From Bacteroidota bacterium (GTDB lineage Bacteria > Bacteroidota > Ignavibacteria > UBA10030 > UBA8401): a DNA stretch of 45,343 bases. Positions 7,491-15,637 of the stretch are shown one piece after another. Location of the stretch: NCBI GenBank assembly GCA_013361065.1, contig JABWAK010000010.1:1-45343 (forward strand), written 5' to 3'. Both the position numbers and the translations under genes were made by a program. Positions within the stretch are counted from its first letter, which is position 1; the number at the start of each line of letters is the position of its first letter. The notes beneath the pieces are model-generated. The model saw only the letters and a program-made list of their open reading frames with translations. It did no database searches and was not told where the DNA came from.

Positions 7491-8711
7491 TCAGTATTCC
7501 TTGCGGTTGGCGTACACGTTCATCATCAGTCCGGCGATCATCATGTATGAGACTAGCGAAGAGCCGCCGTAACTGAGGAACGGCAGGGGGATACCGATGA
7601 CCGGCATCAGGCCGACCGACATGCCGATGTTGACGAACACATGGAAGGTGAAGAGCGCCGTGAACCCGATGGCCAGCAGCGAACCGAAGCGGTTCTTGGC
7701 GATGGAGGCGAGCCGGACGCCGTGGAAGAGCAGGATAGCGAAGAGTCCCAGCACCACGATCCCTCCCAGGAACCCGAACTCCTCCCCCGGAACGCAGAAG
7801 ATGAAGTCGGTCCACTGTTTCGGGATGAAACTGAGCTGCGTCTGCGTCCCCCGCATGAATCCCTTCCCCCACAGTCCGCCCGAACCGATCGCCACCTTCG
7901 CCTGAATGACGTTGTAGCCGGCGCCGAGCGGGTCGTTGTTCGGGTCGAGGAAGGTCGCGACGCGCTTCTGCTGGTAGAGCGGGAGCTTCTCGTACAGGAT
8001 CTGCACCACGAATCCGATCGCCACATTCACGCCGAAGACGACCGTGGCGAGGAACTGGTTCTCCGCGCGGAGCATGAACAGGCCGATACCGAGCAGCAGC
8101 AGGACGATGAGGAACGGTGTGGTGCCGAAGATGGACGCGGCGGCGACGAACGCCGGCGCGATGATGATGATGATGAGGAACTTCGAGGCGCCGGCCCAGT
8201 ACAGCACCGGAATGAACATGGCGATGTAGGTGAGGGAGGTGCCGAAATCCGGCTGGAGCATGATGAGTCCGATCGGGAGCGCCACGAGCAGACTCGTTTT
8301 GACCAGGTCCTTCAGATTGGTCGCCTTCACGTCGCTCCGGCTGAGGAACGCCGCGAGCGCGAGCATGGTGGTGATCTTGACGAACTCGGAAGGCTGGATG
8401 CCGAGACCGCTGAACCCGAGCCAGCTCTGGGAACCGTAGACGCGTTTCCCCATGATGAGCACCAGCACCAGCAGACCGAGCGAGGCGAAGAAGATGCGGA
8501 GTGCGTTGCGCTGCAGCCAGCGCAGCGGCAGGAGCATCATGGAGATCATGGCGACGAAACCGACGCCGACCCAGAGCAGCTGCCGGAAGAAGTCGCGTCC
8601 TTCATACGCATCGTACGTGGCGCTGTAGATGGAGAGCAGACCGATCCCGGCGAGCGCGAGCACGGTGAAGAAGATGGTCCGGTCGAAATATTCCTTGAAG
8701 AATGAGTTCAT
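7491..8711 (-). CDS. rodA: Peptidoglycan glycosyltransferase RodA
   Basis: RodA of the SEDS family, 406 aa, about ten membrane spans. It polymerises lipid II into glycan strands during lateral wall growth, working with the PBP2 encoded directly upstream. Recognisable SEDS segments include LQPDFGTSLTYIAMFIPVLYWAG, then WTDFIFCVPGEEFGFLG, and near the C-terminus MPVIGIPLPFLSYGGSSL. It begins 6 bp after mrdA, consistent with one operon. It ends at the 7432-7460 terminator. Confidence 0.97.
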   Translation of the reverse strand: MNSFFKEYFDRTIFFTVLALAGIGLLSIYSATYDAYEGRDFFRQLLWVGVGFVAMISMMLLPLRWLQRNALRIFFASLGLLVLVLIMGKRVYGSQSWLGFSGLGIQPSEFVKITTMLALAAFLSRSDVKATNLKDLVKTSLLVALPIGLIMLQPDFGTSLTYIAMFIPVLYWAGASKFLIIIIIAPAFVAAASIFGTTPFLIVLLLLGIGLFMLRAENQFLATVVFGVNVAIGFVVQILYEKLPLYQQKRVATFLDPNNDPLGAGYNVIQAKVAIGSGGLWGKGFMRGTQTQLSFIPKQWTDFIFCVPGEEFGFLGGIVVLGLFAILLFHGVRLASIAKNRFGSLLAIGFTALFTFHVFVNIGMSVGLMPVIGIPLPFLSYGGSSLVSYMMIAGLMMNVYANRKEY

Positions 8712-8717
8712 CGTCGG

Positions 8718-10544
8718 TCAGTTGGCAGCTACGGATTCCTCGTCCGGTTCGTTCGGTTCCAGCGGCATGGGACTCTTGCTGTAGCGGATGATCTCGCCGT
8801 AGAGGTACTCCTCCATGCAGAAGCCGGCGATGGGGGCGGCGAAGGCGCCGCCGTAGCCGACGTTCTCCACCATCACGCAGATGGCGATCTTCGGTTCATC
8901 GAACGGCGCGAAGCCCATGAACCAGGCGTGGGACTTCCCGTGCGGGTTCTGCGCCGTGCCGGTCTTGCCCGCCACCTGGATGCCCGGCACCTTCGCGGCC
9001 CGGCCGGTACCGCCCGCCTCCATCACAACGCGGCGCATCCCTTCGCGGACGAGCGTCCAGGTGTGCTCGGAGAGTTTCACCTCGCGCTGTTCCACGTTCG
9101 GCGTGCGGACCTCCTTCGTCCGTTTGTTGACGATGGAACTGACCGCATGCGGCTGATGGTACTTCCCTTTGTTCGCCAGCATCGCGGCGTAGTTGGCCAT
9201 CTGCAGCGGCGTGACGCCGACCTCGCCCTGGCCGATACCGAGGCTGATCAGATATCCCTGCGTCCATTTCCCTTTGCCGTGGATACGGTCATAGTAATTC
9301 CGGTCCGGCATCAGTCCGGAGTTCTCCTCCGTGATGTCCACTTTCGTCTGTTTCCCGAAGCCGAACCGTTTCCCCATGTCGCTCCATTCGTCCAGTCCCA
9401 CCTTCAGCATCAGCTGGTAGAAGAAGACGTTGCACGATTTGTGGATCGCTTCGACGACGGCGACGCGTCCGTGCACATGTTCGCATTTGAAGGTCTTGTT
9501 GCCGTACCGGTACGCACCGACGCAGGTGACGCTCCAGTTCTCGTCGATGATCCGTTTCTCCAGCGCCGTCAGCGCCAGGAGCATCTTGAAGGTGGAGCCG
9601 GGAGGATAGCGGGTGAGCGTCGCTCTGTTATAGAGCGGGATCCCTTCGTCGTTGTTCAGTGCGCGCCAGACATCGGGCGGGGTGGTGCCGCTGAGCAGGG
9701 AGAGGTCGTAATCCGGTTTGCTGACCAGGGCGATAATGCCGCCGGTGCGGGGGTCGATGGCGACCACGGCGCCGCGCTTGTCGGCCAGGAGCGATTCGGC
9801 CATCGCCTGCACATCGCCGTCGATGGAGAGATGCAGGTCCAGTCCGTCCACCGGCGGGATATCGTGCTTCCCGTTGTCGAACGTGCCGATGATCTGTCCT
9901 TTCGCATTCTGCGAGATGAACTCGAATCCCTTCACGCCGCGGAGGAACTGTTCGTACTTCGCTTCGATGCCGGTGCTGCCGATGATGTCGCCGGGCTGGT
10001 AGTCCTGTTTCTGCTTCTCCAGCTGTGCATCGGAGATCTCCTTCGCATAGCCGAACAGGTGGCTGCCGCGCGCATCCGTCGGGTAGTGGCGTTTGGATTC
10101 CATCTGGATCTCCACGCCGTACAGTTTGTCCTTGTGCTCCTCGAGCATGGAGAGCTCGGCGAACGAGATGTCGCGCTTGATGCGGGTGGGGATGAAGGCA
10201 TTGTACTTCCGGCCGCGGTTGATCTTCTCCTGCACGGTGGCGACCGGCATGGAGAGGATGGAGCCGAGGAGCGGCAGCTGCCGTTTGTCGAAGTCGACTG
10301 GGGTGAGCATCACGGTGTACGAGGGACGGTTATCCACGAGCAGCTTCCCGTTCCGGTCGTAGACGTAGCCGCGGATAGCGACCTTCGGCACGTTGCGAAT
10401 GGAGTTCTCCTCCGCTTCCTTGCCGTACAGTTCCGCATTGATGTACTGCAGCTGGAAGAGCCGTCCGAGCAGGATGGCGAATCCGGCAAGGAGCACGATC
10501 CTGATCACCAGCCGCCGTTCGGCGGATGCAAAATCATCAATCAT
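8718..10544 (-). CDS. mrdA: Penicillin-binding protein 2 (transpeptidase)
   Basis: A class B PBP of 608 aa that cross-links peptidoglycan for rod elongation. An N-terminal membrane anchor (about residues 11-30) is followed by the pedestal domain (RGYVYDRNGKLLVDN, PTDARGSHLFGYAKEI) and the transpeptidase domain. Active-site motifs are S317-T-F-K320 (YPPGSTFK), SCN in HKSCNVFF, and KTGTA. It lies 14 bp after mreD and 6 bp before rodA, the standard elongasome order. The acidic C-terminal tail after EYLYGEIIRY is lineage-specific. Confidence 0.97.
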   Translation of the reverse strand: MIDDFASAERRLVIRIVLLAGFAILLGRLFQLQYINAELYGKEAEENSIRNVPKVAIRGYVYDRNGKLLVDNRPSYTVMLTPVDFDKRQLPLLGSILSMPVATVQEKINRGRKYNAFIPTRIKRDISFAELSMLEEHKDKLYGVEIQMESKRHYPTDARGSHLFGYAKEISDAQLEKQKQDYQPGDIIGSTGIEAKYEQFLRGVKGFEFISQNAKGQIIGTFDNGKHDIPPVDGLDLHLSIDGDVQAMAESLLADKRGAVVAIDPRTGGIIALVSKPDYDLSLLSGTTPPDVWRALNNDEGIPLYNRATLTRYPPGSTFKMLLALTALEKRIIDENWSVTCVGAYRYGNKTFKCEHVHGRVAVVEAIHKSCNVFFYQLMLKVGLDEWSDMGKRFGFGKQTKVDITEENSGLMPDRNYYDRIHGKGKWTQGYLISLGIGQGEVGVTPLQMANYAAMLANKGKYHQPHAVSSIVNKRTKEVRTPNVEQREVKLSEHTWTLVREGMRRVVMEAGGTGRAAKVPGIQVAGKTGTAQNPHGKSHAWFMGFAPFDEPKIAICVMVENVGYGGAFAAPIAGFCMEEYLYGEIIRYSKSPMPLEPNEPDEESVAAN

Positions 10545-10558
10545 AGCGGTGCAAGCTC

Positions 10559-11047
10559 TCAGCGATACATCGGTTTACGGGCGTTGATGAACATGGGGAT
10601 CGCCGCAATGAATGTGGTGTAGAGTGTGGAGAAGAGACCGAACCGGAACACCGCGGTGAAGAGGTCCACATCGCTCCCTTGAGTGAAGATGATGAAGTAG
10701 ATCAGATTGTGTGCGAACGCGGCGGTGCCGGTGAAGATCAGGAACTGGTAGTTCGCCAGGTTGATGCCGATCTTGTTCTCGTGGTAGAAGTACCCCGCCA
10801 GGAATCCCGCCACCGTTTTGGAAAGGGCGGAGAGGCCGAGGAACTGGCCGCTCACCAGGTCCAGCACAAGTCCGATGCCGAAGCCGTAGACCGTCGCCGG
10901 GATCTGTCCCTGCGTCACGGCGATCGTCACGATCCAGATCAGCATCACATCCGGGATGATGTTCGCGATGGAGGTGAAACTGACGATCGTGGTTTGCAGC
11001 GTGATGAGAACGAGCGTGATGAGGAGAAGACGTACGTGTTTCGGCAT
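10559..11047 (-). CDS. mreD: Rod shape-determining protein MreD
   Basis: MreD-like integral membrane protein, 163 aa, with about five or six hydrophobic spans (LLLITLVLITLQTTIVSF at the N-terminus). MreD belongs to the rod-elongation complex. Sequence conservation in this family is low; identity rests on size, hydropathy (PDVMLIWIVTIAVTQG, YGFGIGLVLDLVSGQFLGL) and its position before mrdA and rodA. The ORF track extends 42 codons upstream, but that stretch contains the promoter, so the ATG at 11047 is used. No mreB or mreC lies upstream: this mreD has its own promoter and a divergent unrelated neighbour. Confidence 0.88.
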   Translation of the reverse strand: MPKHVRLLLITLVLITLQTTIVSFTSIANIIPDVMLIWIVTIAVTQGQIPATVYGFGIGLVLDLVSGQFLGLSALSKTVAGFLAGYFYHENKIGINLANYQFLIFTGTAAFAHNLIYFIIFTQGSDVDLFTAVFRFGLFSTLYTTFIAAIPMFINARKPMYR

Positions 11048-11072
11048 CGATCCGGGAATGGTTAGTGTTCCC

Positions 11073-11103
11073 CAAAGGTACTTCAAACGGGGACGAAAGT
11101 CAA
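11073..11103 (-). promoter_or_regulatory. Promoter of mreD-mrdA-rodA (TTGACT-17-TACCTTTG)
   Basis: On the minus strand, TTGACT (11103-11098), 17 bp, TACCTTTG (11080-11073). It has the same -35 hexamer, spacing and TAnnTTTG box as the rplU promoter. The leader to the MreD ATG is about 20 nt. Confidence 0.72.
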
Positions 11104-11199
11104 AGAACGAAGCAGCGGCAGCGGTCTGTTGTAAGAGTCCGAAAATTTCATTACTCTGGGACAGTTCCGGCATTCACCCATCACTCCTGAAAGGATCCC

Positions 11200-12543
11200 A
11201 TGACCGTCCGCCTCCTCACACTGCTCCTGACCGTTACGCTGGCTTCGGCCCAGCAGCCGGGAACGTGGAAGAAGACCAATTTCAATTATACGGCCTATGC
11301 CTCCCGCATCAATGATAATTTCTTCCTGAATGCGGACCGGGGGTGGGCGGTGAACGGCATCGGCCAGATCCACCGGACGACGGACGGCGGGGTGACCTGG
11401 ACGAAGCAGCTGGACAAGACCAGCAAGACCCATTTCCGGTCGGTGGGGTTCTTCGACAGCCTGAACGGATATGCCGGAGCGCTCGGCTGGGGGGATCCGA
11501 ACAATACCGGGGCGACCGATACCGTCATACTCTATAAGACAACGGACGGCGGACTCAACTGGTCGCCGGAGCATCAGCTGAGCAGCAAGACCATCGAACG
11601 GGGATTCTGCGGGATGCATGTCTTCAATGATTCGGTCATCTACGGCGTGGGACGGGTGCGGGGGCCGGCGACCTTCTATAAGACGACCGACCGCGGGAAG
11701 AGCTGGACCGCCAAGAATATGAATGCGTATGCCGCCGGACTCATCGATGTGCGGTTCTTCACGAAGGATTCCGGCATCACCGTAGGGCTCACCGATACTA
11801 CCCATACCAGTTCGCGGGCCATCATCCTGATGACCGCGGACGGCGGCGAGACGTGGGATACCGTCCATACCACCCCGCGCAACAACGAATGGGCCTGGAA
11901 GATCACCTTCCCGTCCCGCCGGACCGGGTATGTGAGCCTGCAGCGGAACAGCAACGTGGCACCGGTGTACATCCTGAAGACGACCGACGGCGGAATTTCC
12001 TGGAGCGATCGTTTGTTCAGTACGACAGGATACTTCGTGCAGGGACTCGGATTCCTCAACGATACGCTCGGATGGGCAGGAGGAACCTCCCTCTCGCCGA
12101 AGCAGACCACGGACGGCGGCGAGACCTGGACCTCCGTGACGATCGGGAACAGCCTCAACCGGTTCCGCAAGGTGAACGACTCGGTGATGTATGTCTCCGG
12201 TGCCGGCATGTGGAAGTATTCCCCCGGCACGGCCCTGAGCGTGCGGAACGGTGTCGCGGTGCCGGCCGGCCCAATGCTGGAACAGAACTATCCGAATCCG
12301 TTCAATCCGCAGACCACCATCACCTTCACGGTGCCGGAGGACGGATACGCGACCATCTCGATCTATGACATTACCGGTGCATGGGTCCGCACACTGGCGG
12401 CAGGGGAGATGAAGAAGGGGAAGGCGACGGTGTCGTGGGACGGACGGATCGAGAGCGACGAAGAGGCACCGTCCGGTACGTACTTCTACCGGCTGCAGAC
12501 GAAGAATTCCACCGAAACGAAGAAGATGCTGTTGATACGATGA
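11200..12543 (+). CDS. Secreted BNR/YCF48-like repeat protein with T9SS sorting domain
   Basis: A 447-aa secreted protein. A signal peptide (MTVRLLTLLLTVTLASA) is followed by a beta-propeller region with repeated sialidase/BNR-type blocks such as TTDGGVTWT, TTDGGLNWS, TTDRGKSWT, TADGGETWD, TTDGGISWS and TTDGGETWT. The C-terminus (about residues 365-447, from NYPNPFNPQTTITF) is the type A T9SS sorting domain with FlgD-like fold features (ISIYDITGAWVRTL). The protein is thus likely exported by type IX secretion and attached to or released from the surface. The binding target is unknown. AAGGA lies 5 nt before the ATG. The Bax-inhibitor gene follows by 25 bp. Confidence 0.9.
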   Translation: MTVRLLTLLLTVTLASAQQPGTWKKTNFNYTAYASRINDNFFLNADRGWAVNGIGQIHRTTDGGVTWTKQLDKTSKTHFRSVGFFDSLNGYAGALGWGDPNNTGATDTVILYKTTDGGLNWSPEHQLSSKTIERGFCGMHVFNDSVIYGVGRVRGPATFYKTTDRGKSWTAKNMNAYAAGLIDVRFFTKDSGITVGLTDTTHTSSRAIILMTADGGETWDTVHTTPRNNEWAWKITFPSRRTGYVSLQRNSNVAPVYILKTTDGGISWSDRLFSTTGYFVQGLGFLNDTLGWAGGTSLSPKQTTDGGETWTSVTIGNSLNRFRKVNDSVMYVSGAGMWKYSPGTALSVRNGVAVPAGPMLEQNYPNPFNPQTTITFTVPEDGYATISIYDITGAWVRTLAAGEMKKGKATVSWDGRIESDEEAPSGTYFYRLQTKNSTETKKMLLIR

Positions 12544-12568
12544 ACGAACAATCAAGGAGAACACTGTT

Positions 12569-13312
12569 ATGATGAGAACTGCCAATCCCGCACTGAACGA
12601 TAAGACCTTCGAACAACTCCGCTCGTACGGCGCTGCCGATGCCATGACGCTGCAGGGGACGGTCAACAAGACCGCCATGATGCTGTTGCTGCTCGTCGCG
12701 TCCGCCGCGTACACTTGGGGACTTTTCCTGGAGCAGCAGGCCGAGGCGCTGATGATGTGGATGATGGTCGGTGTGATCGGCGGACTGGTCGTGTCGATCG
12801 TGACCGTCTTCAAGAAGGAATGGTCCCCCGTCACCGCCCCGCTCTACGCCGTGCTGGAAGGATTCGCCATCGGCGGTATCTCGGCATTCTTCGAAGCGCG
12901 GTATGAGGGGATCGTCCTACAGGCGGTGTCGCTCACGTTCGGTACCGCCGGCGCACTACTGGTGGCATACAAGTCCGGCGTGATCAAAGCGACGGAGAAT
13001 TTCAAATTGGGGATCTTCGCGGCGACCGGCGGCATCGCGCTGGTGTACCTGGTGAACATGATCATGGGCTTCTTCGGCTCGAACCTGTCGTTCGTCTCCG
13101 GTGCGAGCACGATGGGGATCGTCTTCAGTCTGGTGGTGGTGGTGATCGCGGCGCTGAATCTGGTGCTCGATTTCGACTTCATCGAAAAAGGGGCGGAGCA
13201 GGGGGCGCCGAAGTTCATGGAGTGGTATGCGGCGTTCGGACTGATGGTGACGCTCATCTGGCTCTATATCGAGATCCTGCGCCTGCTCTCCAAACTGAAC
13301 AGCAGGAAGTGA
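12569..13312 (+). CDS. Bax inhibitor-1/YccA family membrane protein
   Basis: A 247-aa BI-1-like protein of the bacterial YccA/DUF4870-adjacent branch, with seven hydrophobic spans after a cytosolic N-terminus. The typical opening (MRTANPALNDKTFEQ) of this subgroup is present, as are YAVLEGFAIGGISAFFEARYEGIVLQA and the C-terminal EWYAAFGLMVTLIWLYIEILRLLS. Family members form pH-sensitive calcium leak channels or regulate membrane proteases; the role here is not known. AAGGAGA precedes the ATG. It ends at the 13347-13370 hairpin. Confidence 0.92.
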   Translation: MMRTANPALNDKTFEQLRSYGAADAMTLQGTVNKTAMMLLLLVASAAYTWGLFLEQQAEALMMWMMVGVIGGLVVSIVTVFKKEWSPVTAPLYAVLEGFAIGGISAFFEARYEGIVLQAVSLTFGTAGALLVAYKSGVIKATENFKLGIFAATGGIALVYLVNMIMGFFGSNLSFVSGASTMGIVFSLVVVVIAALNLVLDFDFIEKGAEQGAPKFMEWYAAFGLMVTLIWLYIEILRLLSKLNSRK

Positions 13313-13346
13313 ACGGACAGGTTCCGGAACACGAGAGCATCCACCG

Positions 13347-13378
13347 CAGCGCGCCTTCCACGGCGCGCTGTCCGTTTT
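13347..13378. terminator. Intrinsic terminator between convergent BI-1 and TauE genes
   Basis: CAGCGCGCC (13347-13355) pairs with GGCGCGCTG (13362-13370) around a 6-nt loop, followed by TCCGTTTT. The T run overlaps the stop codon of the convergent TauE-like gene. Confidence 0.8.
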
Positions 13379-14150
13379 AAAGGAGGCCGACGCCCAGGCC
13401 GAGCGCGATCAGGATGAGCATCACCGCAACGATCCGCTGCACGGTCCGGTGGGTGATCTTGGTCAGCATTGTACTGCCGAGGTACGCTCCGGCAAAAGCG
13501 GAGAGAGTGGCGGTGATCAGTACGGTCCGGTGCTCCAGCAGGTCCGTGCCGAGCATGTTGGAAGCATAGAGGGAGAGCCGCGTGAGATCGACGCAGACCG
13601 CGATCATGATGCCGGTGGCAAGGAACGCTTCCTTGCCGAGACCGTAGCGGATGAGGAAGGCGGACCGGAGCGCCCCCTGGTGTCCGGAGAGTCCGCCGAA
13701 GAATCCGCTCATCAGCCCGCCGACCGGCAGCAGCCGGGCGGACGGAGCCGCGGGCTGGAGGGATGGGATGAGCTCCATCAGCGCGAAGACGATCATCACC
13801 AGGGCAATGACCATCTTCACCGGATGGAAGTGGAACATCATTGGTCCTGCAGTGAGCGAGCCGACGGACGGGAGCAGCGTGAGCGAATGCAGCAGCTGTG
13901 CGCCGAGGAATGCTCCGAGCATGGAAGGTACTCCGAAGCGGAGGAGCGTCGGCCAATGGGTGTGCCGTCCCAGCAGCACCGCTTTGAAGAGATTGTTCAG
14001 CAGATGCACGATGCCGGTGAGTGCGATGGCCGTTTCCAGCGGGAAGAAGAGCAGGAAGACCGGCGTGAGGATCGTCCCGAGACCGAAGCCGGAGAAGAGG
14101 GTGATGAGCGAAGCGGCAGCAGCGACGACGGCGATGAGGAGCAGTTCCAT
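13377..14150 (-). CDS. TauE/SafE family membrane permease
   Basis: A 257-aa polytopic membrane protein with two homologous halves, as in TauE/SafE anion exporters. FSGFGLGTILTPVFLLFFP and GGLMSGFFGGLSGHQGALRSAFLI are the two characteristic half-repeats. Family members export sulfite, sulfoacetate or related anions; the substrate here cannot be assigned. The ORF track starts at 14219, inside the preceding gene; the ATG at 14150 fits the first membrane span. It starts 7 bp after the DUF3267 stop, so the two are probably co-transcribed. Confidence 0.9.
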   Translation of the reverse strand: MELLLIAVVAAAASLITLFSGFGLGTILTPVFLLFFPLETAIALTGIVHLLNNLFKAVLLGRHTHWPTLLRFGVPSMLGAFLGAQLLHSLTLLPSVGSLTAGPMMFHFHPVKMVIALVMIVFALMELIPSLQPAAPSARLLPVGGLMSGFFGGLSGHQGALRSAFLIRYGLGKEAFLATGIMIAVCVDLTRLSLYASNMLGTDLLEHRTVLITATLSAFAGAYLGSTMLTKITHRTVQRIVAVMLILIALGLGVGLL

Positions 14151-14157
14151 GCGGCGG

Positions 14158-14670
14158 TCACTCCTGCGGTGTGTGGACGATGCAGCCGGCATTCTCCGGA
14201 TGGTCCTCCACCATGGCATCCCACGGCACGCGGCGGATCATCCAGACGATGAGGAAGTCGCCGATGGCGGCGAAGGTGAACAGCACGCCGAAGATCAGCA
14301 CCCACCCGTTCGCATTCACCAGGGAGAGCAGGAACGGCATCACCCCCAGCACGAGTGCCGGCATGAGGGTGCCGAACACATAGGCGCTCTTCGGCAGTGG
14401 CACGGTGCAATGGGCGTACGGCGTGAGGGACTTCCACTGGAAGCCGAACCGCATCTGCCGGAAGGAGAGTTTCCCGGCCAGCATCCACGAGAGCCCGTGG
14501 ATGAGTTCATGGACCACGATGCCGGCGATGAAGAGCGGGAAGAAGTACCACGGCAGCAGGATGTCCGCCGCCTCTTTCACCGGTGCGAAACCGTAGAGAG
14601 CGACGAACAGGAGGAGCTCGGCCACTGCGACGACCGCGAACGGCAATCCGGCGGTCTGTGCCTTTGCCAT
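14158..14670 (-). CDS. DUF3267 putative membrane zinc metallopeptidase
   Basis: A 170-aa membrane protein with four hydrophobic segments and the zincin motif HELIH (GIVVHELIHGLSW, about residues 54-58), the hallmark of DUF3267 putative membrane metallopeptidases. The extended pattern, MRFGFQWKSLTPYAHC and PKSAYVFGTLMPALVLG, also fits the family. Substrate unknown. No good Shine-Dalgarno sequence precedes the ATG; the frame stays open 20 codons further upstream without ATG, GTG or TTG, though an ATT behind GGAGAAAAT is visible, so the start is somewhat uncertain. Confidence 0.85.
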   Translation of the reverse strand: MAKAQTAGLPFAVVAVAELLLFVALYGFAPVKEAADILLPWYFFPLFIAGIVVHELIHGLSWMLAGKLSFRQMRFGFQWKSLTPYAHCTVPLPKSAYVFGTLMPALVLGVMPFLLSLVNANGWVLIFGVLFTFAAIGDFLIVWMIRRVPWDAMVEDHPENAGCIVHTPQE

Positions 14671-14903
14671 GGGGATGGAGAGGTCGGTGCGGATGATCTC
14701 CTTCGCTGCAGCTGGGTTCGCGTTAATATTTTCTCCGGATTAGTTGCTGTGAAACGTTGTCACTGTTCAATTATACTTTAACAAACAACTTTTTTATATA
14801 AATGACCCGAACGATCAGAACCGATATCTACAGTCACCAACGAACCCCGAAGGGGTGACAGGCTCTGATGTTTTGTAGTGAGGGATCACCGATTGGGCAA
14901 CTA
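14671..14903. other. AT-rich intergenic region with hairpin
   Basis: No gene is visible. The segment contains a TATAAT (minus strand, about 14772-14777) that may serve the DUF3267 gene, and the hairpin element at 14836-14860. The base composition is more AT-rich than the flanks. Confidence 0.5.
14836..14860. repeat. Hairpin element AACGAACCCC-GAA-GGGGT
   Basis: ACCCC (14844-14848) and GGGGT (14852-14856) form a tight hairpin with a GAA loop, inside CACC...GGTG. The 10-mer AACGAACCCC recurs at about 36393-36402, between the two palindromic repeats there. It looks like a REP-type remnant. Confidence 0.4.
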
Positions 14904-15440
14904 TCAGTGATAGATAATTGTAACATATTGTTTCACAACGTGTCGGTTTGGGATCCGTACCGTTACACGAAGATCTTTTGGTTTCAAAGACAGTATCCTG
15001 TTCAATGATTCTGATCCGTTGAATGTGATGATCAGTGTTCCATTTTCAATTCGGGTAACAACCTTGCCCTCGTTGATCCTTTCACCGGAACCATTGGCGA
15101 CTCGGAAAATACTTGTCTGACCGGATTTTATCAATGAGCTGAAATTCCCGGAACCCGGTTCAGCGTTATTAAACTTAAAATGATAATAACCGAACTCGTA
15201 GCCAATATTGCCAGACTCAATCTTTGCGGTGAACTGGTATTCGATGCCATTATTTCTGGTCTCCGGCAAATTCCATTTCCAGTAAGAGAACTCGGAAGCA
15301 TCATCGATGGGGAATGACACGGATAATTCATTCGCCGTTACATGGGCGGTGAAATCGGGCTGAGACAAAGCAATCGTTGTAAGACAAACAGCGCAAGATA
15401 CAAAGTGTATCAATCTCATATAAAGCCGTTGAGTTGTCAT
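14904..15440 (-). CDS. Hypothetical exported protein
   Basis: A 178-aa protein I do not recognise. An N-terminal hydrophobic stretch (LIHFVSCAVCLTTIALS) looks like a signal peptide, with cleavage near QPDF. The rest is predicted beta-rich and polar (SEFSYWKWNLPETRNNGIEYQFTA is split here by the reader's limit: note SYWKWNLPETRN), which would suit a small periplasmic or secreted beta-sandwich. An alternative ATG at 15419 (MRLIHF) would give a more normal signal peptide. The gene is visibly more AT-rich than its neighbours and stands alone between longer intergenic regions, which may indicate recent acquisition. No function is proposed. Confidence 0.7.
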   Translation of the reverse strand: MTTQRLYMRLIHFVSCAVCLTTIALSQPDFTAHVTANELSVSFPIDDASEFSYWKWNLPETRNNGIEYQFTAKIESGNIGYEFGYYHFKFNNAEPGSGNFSSLIKSGQTSIFRVANGSGERINEGKVVTRIENGTLIITFNGSESLNRILSLKPKDLRVTVRIPNRHVVKQYVTIIYH

Positions 15441-15571
15441 TCCATCAAATGCCTTCTGTTGGCGCTGAGCGGATGTCAGTGAGATCCGCGCGAACGCTTC
15501 AGTGTGTTTTTATACTGCAGGTATTAATCGTTGAATCGGTTTAATACATTGTAACACTTCTGACGCTTTCG

Positions 15572-15619
15572 TCTGTCATCTAACAATCTGCTGTCTGTCA
15601 TCTGTCATCTAACAATCTG
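15572..15619. repeat. 19-bp direct repeat, period 29
   Basis: TCTGTCATCTAACAATCTG occurs at 15572-15590 and exactly again at 15601-15619, with the related CTGTCTGTCA between. It is a simple intergenic tandem array downstream of the acyltransferase gene. Confidence 0.7.
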
Positions 15620-15637
15620 ATATCTGCCATTTGCTCC

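Noticed and set aside
7641-8705. 354-aa plus-strand ORF rich in Glu/Asp/Arg
   Set aside because: Shadow of rodA; no folded-domain pattern.
8928-10622. 564-aa plus-strand ORF
   Set aside because: Shadow of mrdA; the minus frame has complete transpeptidase motifs.
11083-12834. 583-aa minus-strand ORF
   Set aside because: Antisense to the BNR/T9SS gene, whose translation has a signal peptide, repeats and a sorting domain.
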